A stretch of DNA of 10,512 nt, from the NCBI GenBank assembly GCA_937927565.1, contig CALBDV010000084.1, positions 1 through 10,512 of the forward strand, in the 5' to 3' direction. The notes under the pieces were generated by a model. The model had not been told where the DNA came from and made no database searches. It saw only the letters and a program-made list of their open reading frames with translations. The stretch comes from an uncultured Holophagales bacterium (GTDB lineage: Bacteria; Acidobacteriota; Thermoanaerobaculia; UBA5066). Positions 5,107 to 10,512 of this stretch are shown one piece after another. A program made the translations under genes and the position numbers. Position 1 is the stretch's first letter; the number at the start of each line of letters is the position of its first letter.

Positions 5107-6818
5107 CACGCCTCCGCCTTCCCGGCGAGCGAACCCGCCTTCTGAAGGAGCGCGGGCGCAGCCGCCACGGCCTGCTCGAGGTTGAAGAACATTCTCTCGC
5201 GGCCGAGCGTCGCGCCGAGGGGCGAGCGCTCGACGATCTCGCGGACGTTGTGGTTGAGGGATGCGAGGCAGAGGAGGATCCCGCGACCCCTCATCGATTC
5301 TTCGGCTTCGATGAGGACCTTGAGCGCCGTGTACTCGAGGTCGATGAGCGGCCGGCAGTCGATCACGAGGACGCGGGGCTGCGTCGCTTCGGCGAGAGCC
5401 GCGAGGGCGTCGCTCGCGTTCTTCACGTTCAGGAAGAAGAGGCGCCCGACGATCCTCACGAGGAGGACCCCCGGGAAGGCCTCGTCCTCCGGGTGCTCGG
5501 ACGAGACGTGGCGGAAGTAGGGCGTTCCGGGCTTGCGCCGGACCTCGTAGACCGGGGGCCTCACAGCCTGCGCGGCGAGCGCGACGAGGGAGACGACGAC
5601 GGCGACGAGGATCCCCTTCAGCGTCCCGAGAACGACGACTCCGGCCGTCGCGGCGAACGCCCAGAGGAGCTCGGTCTTCCGGATCTTCGCGATTGCGCGG
5701 AAGTCGCCGACCTTGATGAGCGGGATCGACGTCGCGACGACGACGGCCGCGAGCGCGGCCGACGGCATGAGGCCGAGGAGCGGCGCGAGGAAGAGAAGCG
5801 TCGCCAGGGCGCCGAGGGCGGCGACCGCCCCGCAGAGCTGGGTCTTCGCGCCGGCGCTCCGGCTGACCGCCGACTGCGACGTGCCGCCGCCCGAGGGCAT
5901 GCAGCCGAAGAACCCGCCGGCGACGTTCGCCGCACCGAGGGCGACGAGCTCCCGGTCGGGATCGGGCTGCGGCTCGCCCTTCCCACGGAAGGCGCGGCCG
6001 ACGGCGGCCGTCTCGATGAAGCTCATCAACGCGATGCCGACCGCCCCCGGCCAGAGCTCCTCGACGAGGGAGAGGTTCGGCAGCGTGAGCGGCGGGAACC
6101 CGGCCGGCACGTCGCCGACCGTCGCGACGCCCAGGGCTGCGAGGCCGAGAGCGCTCGAGGCCGCGATGGCCAGGACGACGGCGAGAAGCGGGCCGGGGAG
6201 CTTCGGCGCGAAGCGCTCGACGAGGAAGATCGCCGCGAGGAGCCCCGCGCCGACGAGGAGCGTCGGGGCGTGGACCTCGCCGAGGTGCCGGAGGACGGAG
6301 ACGAGGTCCCGGAGCCAGCCCGCCTTCGTGATGTGGACGCCGAGGAGCTTCGGAAGCTGGTCGACGATGATGACGAGGCCGATCCCCGCCTTGAAACCCG
6401 TGAGGACCGGGTCGGAGATCAGGTTCGCGACGGCCCCGAGGCGGAGGAGGCGCGCGACGAGGAGGATCGCGCCGACGACGACCGACAGGGTCGCCGCGAC
6501 CGTCAGGGGCGAGACCCCGCTCCCCTCGGGCGCCAGCGTCGAGACCTGGACACCCGCAAGGATCGCGATCGTCGTCGTCGTGCTGATGCTCAGCGGCCGC
6601 GACGCGCCGAGGAGGGCGTAGAGGACCGCCGGGACGAACGCCGTGGCGAGGCCCGCCTGCAGCGGAAGGCCCGCGATGGTCGCGAAAGCCAGCGCCTTCG
6701 GGACGACGACTGCGGCCGACGTGACGCCGGCGACGACGTCGGCCGTCAGCCACTCCTTGCGGTACCCCGGGAGCCAGTCGAGGACGAGGCCGGGGCGTTG
6801 CGCGTTCGGGCTGGCCAT
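5106..6818 (-). CDS. SulP-family anion permease with C-terminal STAS domain
   Basis: A 570-residue inner-membrane transporter of usual length. It opens with WLPGYRKEWLTADVVAGVT and AGLPLQAGLATAFVPAVLYALLG (residues 49-71), then SRPLSISTTTTIAILAG (73-89), the SulP signature in its S-x-S-T-T variant. About 11-14 hydrophobic segments fill residues 25-430. Residues from about 448 to 555 are a STAS domain (GVLLVRIVGRLFFLNVKN, VLVIDCRPLIDLEYTALKVL). SulP proteins carry sulfate, bicarbonate, or other anions, often coupled to H+ or Na+; the substrate cannot be fixed from sequence. ATG at 6818 has AGGAGG about five bases upstream. It is the first gene of a four-gene minus-strand operon and diverges from the ion channel gene. 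Neither gene has a clear promoter in the 148-base gap. Confidence 0.95.
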   Translation of the reverse strand: MASPNAQRPGLVLDWLPGYRKEWLTADVVAGVTSAAVVVPKALAFATIAGLPLQAGLATAFVPAVLYALLGASRPLSISTTTTIAILAGVQVSTLAPEGSGVSPLTVAATLSVVVGAILLVARLLRLGAVANLISDPVLTGFKAGIGLVIIVDQLPKLLGVHITKAGWLRDLVSVLRHLGEVHAPTLLVGAGLLAAIFLVERFAPKLPGPLLAVVLAIAASSALGLAALGVATVGDVPAGFPPLTLPNLSLVEELWPGAVGIALMSFIETAAVGRAFRGKGEPQPDPDRELVALGAANVAGGFFGCMPSGGGTSQSAVSRSAGAKTQLCGAVAALGALATLLFLAPLLGLMPSAALAAVVVATSIPLIKVGDFRAIAKIRKTELLWAFAATAGVVVLGTLKGILVAVVVSLVALAAQAVRPPVYEVRRKPGTPYFRHVSSEHPEDEAFPGVLLVRIVGRLFFLNVKNASDALAALAEATQPRVLVIDCRPLIDLEYTALKVLIEAEESMRGRGILLCLASLNHNVREIVERSPLGATLGRERMFFNLEQAVAAAPALLQKAGSLAGKAEA

Positions 6819-6966
6819 TCGATCCTCCTCGGGGCGGGGACGGACGCTGCCGTTATCCCCTATTGTCGCCCGTCACCTCTGCGGCGTTGAGGCATTTCGC
6901 CGGAAGCGCGGGTGTATCCGAATCCGGCAAACGGCGCGCGGTGGGAGAATCCCGGCAGCCTCGACG
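6819..6966. other. Divergent intergenic region, SulP operon / ion channel
   Basis: This 148-base gap must hold promoters for both directions. Toward SulP the sequence includes GACAATAGGGGATAACGG (6846-6863, minus strand), with GATAAC a weak -10 candidate but no matching -35. Toward the channel there is TTGAGG at 6887-6892 without a properly spaced -10. I see no palindrome or repeat that would mark a shared operator. Confidence 0.4.
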
Positions 6967-7689
6967 ATGCAGAAGTTCATTCACGGCACCGCGTCGGTCT
7001 GGAAGAAGGAGGAGGGCGGGACCGTCCTCTTCGTCTTCCTCGTCGTCAACCTCTTCCTCGTCCCGTTCCTGAGGGCATGGTTCCCGGTCCTCGCGCCGGC
7101 GAGCTCGGTCGCTCTGGTCCTCCTCTTCGTCGTCGGAGTGCTCGTCGTCTTCCCGAGCCCCTGGGCGAAGCTCGGCGCCTGTCTCTTCGCGGGCTCGGCA
7201 ACGGCCCTCGAGCTCGCCCGGCTGATCGGCGGCGGCGACCCGTTCGGGCCCTGGAGGGTCGGCGCGACGTGCGCGACGATCGCCCTCTTCACCGTCGTGA
7301 CCCTCTTCCGGGTCTTCGCCCCGGGCCCGGTCTCGACACACCGCCTCGTCGGGGCCGCCGCCGCGTACCTCCTCGTCGGCCTCACCTGGGCGCTCGCCTA
7401 CGAGTGGCTCGAGCTCGTGCGGCCCGGATCGCTCCAAGCCGGCCCGAACCCGGCGGAAGGGGCCTATCCCGCGACCCTCTACTTCAGCTTCGTGACCCTC
7501 ACGACGGTCGGCTACGGCGAGATCCTGCCCGTCTCCCAGCAGGCGCGGGCGCTCGCTAACCTCGAGTCGCTCATCGGGGTCCTCTACCCCGCGGTGCTGA
7601 TCGGGCGGCTCCTCTCGATGCACGGAACCGCCGGATTCCCGCCGAGCGTTTCCGGCCCCGGCGCGACCTCCGCGCCGCCTCCCGTCTGA
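6967..7689 (+). CDS. Six-helix potassium-channel-like protein (Ion_trans_2 type)
   Basis: A 240-residue inner-membrane protein. The pore loop reads YFSFVTLTTVGYGEILP with the K+ selectivity filter T180-V-G-Y-G184. It is flanked by the helices LVGAAAAYLLVGLTWALAYEW and LIGVLYPAVLIGRLLSM. Four further hydrophobic segments precede these (about residues 20-38, 43-62, 68-88 and 96-117), giving six in all. None shows the regularly spaced arginines of a voltage sensor, and no RCK/TrkA-type regulatory domain follows: the C-terminus is a short Pro/Ala-rich tail. Such proteins are treated as K+ leak or gated channels; gating here is unknown. ATG at 6967 is taken because the helices start soon after; its ribosome site is weak (GGGAGA some 14 bases upstream). 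It is divergent from sulP and convergent with ppk2. Confidence 0.9.
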   Translation: MQKFIHGTASVWKKEEGGTVLFVFLVVNLFLVPFLRAWFPVLAPASSVALVLLFVVGVLVVFPSPWAKLGACLFAGSATALELARLIGGGDPFGPWRVGATCATIALFTVVTLFRVFAPGPVSTHRLVGAAAAYLLVGLTWALAYEWLELVRPGSLQAGPNPAEGAYPATLYFSFVTLTTVGYGEILPVSQQARALANLESLIGVLYPAVLIGRLLSMHGTAGFPPSVSGPGATSAPPPV

Positions 7690-7701
7690 CGAGCGGTCGA
7701 A

Positions 7702-7740
7702 GCGACGGCGGCCCGAACGGTCGTCGCCGTCCGGGCCGCG
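7702..7740. terminator. Candidate bidirectional terminator hairpin
   Basis: GCGGCCCG (7708-7715) pairs perfectly with CGGGCCGC (7732-7739) around a 16-base loop. An alternative hairpin, ACGGCG (7705-7710) with CGCCGT (7725-7730), competes with it. The element sits in the 69-base gap between the convergent channel and ppk2 genes. There are no U-tracts, so it may serve as a stability stem or Rho-dependent end instead. Confidence 0.4.
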
Positions 7741-7758
7741 ATCCTCCGGGGGAACCGC

Positions 7759-8580
7759 TCAGAACTTCTCGGCGACGTACTTGAACGGGTGCTTCGTCTC
7801 CTCGTAGTCGCCCGGCTTCTGGCGCTTCGGGAGCTTCACCTTCTTCTCCTTGATCTCCTCGTACGGCACCCGGCTCAGGAGATCGCTGATGATGTTGAGC
7901 CGCGCCTTCTTCTTGTCGTCGGAGCGGGCCACGAGCCACGGCGCAAAGTCGGTGTCGGTCGCCGCGAACATGTCGTCCCGTGCGCGCGAGTAGTCGTACC
8001 AGCGGCAGTACGACTTGAGGTCCATCGAGGTCAGCTTCCAGATCTTGCGACCGTCCTCGATGCGCCCCTTCAGGCGCCGGGTCTGCTCCTCGGGAGTCAC
8101 CTCGAGCCAGTACTTGACCAGGATGATCCCGGCCTCGACCATCGCCTTCTCGACGAAGGGAACCGCCCCGAGAAACTTCTTCACCTTGTCCATGGGCGTG
8201 AATCCCATGACCCGCTCGACGCCGGCGCGGTTGTACCAGCTCCGGTCGAAGATCACGACCTCGCCCGCGGCCGGGAAGTGCGCCATGTAGCGCTGGATGT
8301 ACATCTGGGTCTTCTCGCGCTCCGTCGGCGCGGGGAGCGCGACGACACGGAAGACGCGTGGGCTCACGCGCTCGGTGATCGCCTTGATCGTGCCCCCCTT
8401 GCCGGCTCCGTCACGCCCCTCGAAGACGACGCAGACCTTGAGCCCCTTCGCGACGACCCACCTCTGGAGCTTGACCAGCTCGACGTGGAGGCGCTCGAGC
8501 TCCCTGTCGTATTCCTTGCGGCCGAGCTTCGCGTCGCCCGCCGCCCTTGCCTCGTCGACCGGCTTCTTCTTCTTTGCCAT
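7759..8580 (-). CDS. ppk2: Polyphosphate kinase 2 (PPK2 family)
   Basis: A 273-residue cytoplasmic enzyme that transfers phosphate between polyphosphate and nucleotides. The Walker A loop is G55-RDGAGKG-G63 preceded by VVFE; the Walker B region is VVIFDRSWYNRAGVE with D112 and R113. The lid region EEQTRRLKGRIEDGRKIWKLTSMDLKS and the later WYDYSRARDDMFAATDT and PWLVARSDDKKKARLN blocks are typical of single-domain PPK2 of class I, which favours GDP/ADP phosphorylation; exact nucleotide preference cannot be read. ATG at 8580 starts the basic MAKKKK leader, with AAGGGAG about nine bases upstream. The frame is open far upstream, but that stretch lies antisense to glsA. It is separated from glsA by 95 bases that carry two hairpins, so it probably has its own promoter. 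Confidence 0.96.
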   Translation of the reverse strand: MAKKKKPVDEARAAGDAKLGRKEYDRELERLHVELVKLQRWVVAKGLKVCVVFEGRDGAGKGGTIKAITERVSPRVFRVVALPAPTEREKTQMYIQRYMAHFPAAGEVVIFDRSWYNRAGVERVMGFTPMDKVKKFLGAVPFVEKAMVEAGIILVKYWLEVTPEEQTRRLKGRIEDGRKIWKLTSMDLKSYCRWYDYSRARDDMFAATDTDFAPWLVARSDDKKKARLNIISDLLSRVPYEEIKEKKVKLPKRQKPGDYEETKHPFKYVAEKF

Positions 8581-8605
8581 CGTCGTCGCTCCCTTTCCCG
8601 CCCCT

Positions 8606-8622
8606 CCGCCGGGTTCCGGCGG
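8606..8622. other. Perfect hairpin in the ppk2 upstream region
   Basis: CCGCCGG (8606-8612), loop GTT, CCGGCGG (8616-8622) is a perfect 7-bp stem just before the ribosome site of ppk2. On the minus strand it would lie in the 5' untranslated region if the promoter is further up, or else it is a second stem of the glsA terminator. No promoter boxes could be placed to decide. Confidence 0.4.
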
Positions 8623-8643
8623 TTGGTACTGATCATGCCGTAT

Positions 8644-8669
8644 CGGCCCGGACCTCCCGGATCGGGCCG
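8644..8669 (-). terminator. Candidate terminator of the porin-glsA operon
   Basis: CGGCCCG (8644-8650) and CGGGCCG (8663-8669) form a perfect 7-bp stem with a 12-base loop, beginning six bases after the glsA stop codon on the minus strand. That is the usual place for a terminator, but no U-tract follows (ATACGG), so function is likely but unproven. Confidence 0.45.
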
Positions 8670-8675
8670 GGTTCC

Positions 8676-9695
8676 TCACCTGGGCTTCGGCGCGTAGGGG
8701 TTCCCGCCGAGCGCGTTCGAGACGTCGGCGATCGCCTTCTGCGCCTTGACGCTGTTGCCCGCCTTGTCGAGCGGCGGGGCGATGGCGGCGATCCCGAACT
8801 TCCCGGGCGAGACCGCGAGGAGGCCGCCACCCACGCCGCTCTTGGCCGGAAGCCCGGTCGTGAAGAGCCACTTGCCGCTGTCGTCGTAGAGGCCCGCGGT
8901 CGCCATGACGGCGAGGATCTCCGGGACGTTCTCGGACTTCACGACCTGCCTGCCGGTCACCGGGTTCTTCCCGCCGTTCGCGAGCGTCGCGGCCATGACG
9001 GCGAGGTCCTTCGCGTTCACGTTCACCGAGCACTGCTTCGTGTAGAGGTCGCAGGCCCGGAGCGGCTCGGCCTTGATCCGCCCGTACGCGTACATCAGCA
9101 TCGCGATCGCCTGGTTGCGCTGGTTCGTGTCGGCCTCGGACTTGTAGACCTCCTGGTTGACCGAGAGCGGCCGCCCGGCGAAGTCGTTGTAGGTTCCGAT
9201 GATCGAGCCCCAGATCTCCTCGGCGGTCGCGCCCTTCACCATGCTCGTCGCCGTGATCGCGCCGGCATTCACGAGCGGGTTCATCTCGGCGCCCTTGAAC
9301 TGCTCGACGGCCACGATCGAGTTGAAGACCTGGCCCGTCGCGTCGACGCCCATGTTTCCGGCGATCGCTTCCGGCCCCTGCTCCTCCATGACGCGCGCCA
9401 TGGTGAAGACCTTGGAGATCGACTGGATCGAGACCTCCGAGGTGGCGTCGCCGATCGTGTAAACCTTCCCGTCGGTCGTGACGACGACGATCCCGAAGAT
9501 GTTCGGGTCGACCTTCGCGAGGGCCGGGATGTAGTCGGCGTTCGCGCCTTCCTTGAGGTCCTTGAACTTCGCGTGGGCGGCCTTCAGGGCCGCCTCGACG
9601 TCGGCGGGGGACTGGGCGGTGGCGGGGGCCGCGCCGGAGAGCAGGACCGCGACGAGAGCGAGCGTACTGCAGGTGCGCATCGGTTTCGTGCTCAC
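8676..9695 (-). CDS. glsA: Glutaminase A with signal peptide (exported)
   Basis: A 339-residue protein of the serine-dependent glutaminase family, hydrolysing glutamine to glutamate and ammonia. Catalytic features are present: S92-x-x-K95 in SIQSISKVFTMARV, NPLVNAGAI (139-147), Y184 in EVYKSE, CDLYTKQCS around 215-223, and KSGVGGG (285-291). Many glutaminases of this family are cytosolic, but residues 1-28 here are a Sec signal peptide (TLALVAVLLSGAAPATAQ), so the enzyme should act in the periplasm. Start GTG at 9695 is preferred because GGAGGT lies five bases upstream; ATG at 9680 also leaves the signal. GTG overlaps the stop of the porin gene in GTGA (9692-9695), so the two are coupled. Confidence 0.95.
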   Translation of the reverse strand: MSTKPMRTCSTLALVAVLLSGAAPATAQSPADVEAALKAAHAKFKDLKEGANADYIPALAKVDPNIFGIVVVTTDGKVYTIGDATSEVSIQSISKVFTMARVMEEQGPEAIAGNMGVDATGQVFNSIVAVEQFKGAEMNPLVNAGAITATSMVKGATAEEIWGSIIGTYNDFAGRPLSVNQEVYKSEADTNQRNQAIAMLMYAYGRIKAEPLRACDLYTKQCSVNVNAKDLAVMAATLANGGKNPVTGRQVVKSENVPEILAVMATAGLYDDSGKWLFTTGLPAKSGVGGGLLAVSPGKFGIAAIAPPLDKAGNSVKAQKAIADVSNALGGNPYAPKPR

Positions 9696-10512
9696 TTCTT
9701 ACCTCCGAGGGTCCAGGAGAAGTTGTACTTGAACGACATCTGGAACCGCAGGTCGTCGGTGCTCCAGCCGTCGGTGAAGTTCTTCCGCTGGCCCCACTGG
9801 AGCTCCGCCGCCGCCATGACCCCCGAGACCGGCGTGTACATGACGTTCCCGATGGCGTAGTGGCCGGAGTCGAAGGCGTCCGGAGACTGCCCGTCTGGGT
9901 TGTCCATCCCGAAGTAGGAGTAGCCGATTGCGGTGTTGAACCTCTTCGACCAGGCGTGCTCGTAGAACGCGACGATGCCCAGGAGCGGGATCGCCTCGCC
10001 GACGACCGGCTTCGTCGGGTCGCCGAAGTTGTTCCGGATGCCGATGTCGATCGGCGCGTCGTTCATGTAGTTCTCGATGCCTTCGCCGTAGACGACGGAC
10101 GCCCGGATCAGGTCGCCGCTCCCCACCTTCAGGTTCGTCGACGCGTGGAGGCCCCAGCCGGTGTCGCTTCCCGAGAGGTCGAGCTGGTCGGTATTCACGT
10201 CGTCCCACTTGATCTGCCGGAGGATGCCGGCGACCTGGAAGTGGCCCCACGTGCTCGTCTTGCGGTAGTGCGCGGAGAGGTCGGGGAGGGGAGTTCGGAT
10301 CTTCACCCCCTCCAGCTCGACACGGTCGGCGTAGACGCCGCCGTCGGCGCTCGCGCCCGGGCGCTCGAGGGCGATGAAGAGCTCGTCGTCGCCCCGCATC
10401 GGCATCCAGCGGAGCTGGATGTTCCGGAAGAGCGGCATGCCGCTCGGGCCCCAGTATTCGACCGTGTTCGGGAAGATGTCCGGGTCCATGAAGGGGCTCC
10501 AGGTCTGCCCGA
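9692..10512 (-). CDS. DcaP-like outer-membrane porin, 5' end missing
   Basis: The C-terminal 273 residues of a porin; the start lies beyond the right edge, and the frame remains open through GQTWSPFMDPDIFPNTVEYW at the border. The methionine in that stretch (10489) is therefore internal. The W-x-x-F-M-D-x-D-x-F-P-N-T-x-E-Y-W-G-P pattern with FRNIQLRWMP fits the DcaP group of trimeric outer-membrane porins, known in Acinetobacter for uptake of dicarboxylic and similar small anions. Regular strands follow (LSAHYRKTSTWGHFQVAGIL, WGLHASTNLKVG, AFYEHAWSKRFNTAIGYSYFG, MAAAELQWGQRKNF, FQMSFKYNFSW). Its end, TLGGKK, is not a terminal Phe, so the last strand ends at FSW a few residues earlier. It overlaps glsA by four bases. 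Substrate is unknown; glutamine or peptides would fit the neighbour. Confidence 0.85.
   Translation of the reverse strand, partial: GQTWSPFMDPDIFPNTVEYWGPSGMPLFRNIQLRWMPMRGDDELFIALERPGASADGGVYADRVELEGVKIRTPLPDLSAHYRKTSTWGHFQVAGILRQIKWDDVNTDQLDLSGSDTGWGLHASTNLKVGSGDLIRASVVYGEGIENYMNDAPIDIGIRNNFGDPTKPVVGEAIPLLGIVAFYEHAWSKRFNTAIGYSYFGMDNPDGQSPDAFDSGHYAIGNVMYTPVSGVMAAAELQWGQRKNFTDGWSTDDLRFQMSFKYNFSWTLGGKK

Noticed and set aside
3442..5145. A 567-codon open frame on the plus strand
   Set aside because: It lies antisense to the Omp85-like and VIT-like genes, is rich in Arg/Glu/Pro with no domain, and reflects GC-biased third positions of the real genes.
5107..6753. Long upstream extension of the Omp85-like frame
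   Set aside because: It overlaps SulP in another frame and is Arg/Pro-rich; the signal peptide and ribosome site fix the start at 5106.
5250..6890. A 546-codon open frame on the plus strand
   Set aside because: It is antisense to the SulP gene and consists of Arg/Asp/Glu-rich low complexity; it is an artefact of high GC.
8581..9033. N-terminal extension of PPK2
   Set aside because: The sequence is Arg-rich and overlaps glsA in another frame; the basic MAKKKK start with a ribosome site is at 8580.

Overview
The window is a stretch of very GC-rich chromosome (roughly two thirds G+C by eye, with strong G/C preference at third codon positions) from a Gram-negative bacterium. At least four products look like outer-membrane barrels, and several others carry Sec-type signal peptides. 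The mix of families (NarL-type regulator, SulP with an Omp85-like barrel, PPK2, a DcaP-like porin, AbrB/PIN toxin-antitoxin) would fit Acidobacteriota or a similar high-GC environmental phylum. That placement is inference: there is no rRNA or marker gene here. No tRNA, rRNA, CRISPR array or insertion sequence was seen.

Layout. Positions 1-229 (-) hold the receiver domain of a response regulator that runs off the left edge. Three bases away, pointing the other way, is a secreted barrel-like protein (233-955, +). Next come two small toxin-antitoxin-type modules facing each other tail to tail. The first is a typical VapBC pair (1106-1767, +) with a clear promoter and a 7-bp inverted-repeat operator lying over the start codon. 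The second is a nucleotidyltransferase (1822-2328, -) preceded and overlapped by a small, unrecognised 76-residue gene (2265-2495, -).

From 6818 down to 2567 (-) is a tightly packed four-gene operon: a SulP anion permease with STAS domain, an Omp85-type outer-membrane barrel, a VIT1/CCC1-like five-helix membrane protein, and a small secreted barrel protein. The combination suggests an envelope transport unit with inner- and outer-membrane parts. A six-helix potassium-channel-like protein (6967-7689, +) diverges from it.

The right end carries a class-I-like polyphosphate kinase 2 (7759-8580, -). It also carries a two-gene operon in which a DcaP-like porin (9692-10512, -, cut by the edge) overlaps by four bases an exported glutaminase A (8676-9695, -). 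That pair looks like an uptake-and-hydrolysis unit: the porin admits small substrates and the periplasmic enzyme releases glutamate and ammonia.

The least-described element is the 76-residue gene plus nucleotidyltransferase pair. The four-gene SulP operon and the porin-glutaminase pair are the next most interesting. Most of the remaining sequence is short intergenic DNA with GC-rich hairpins that lack U-tracts.
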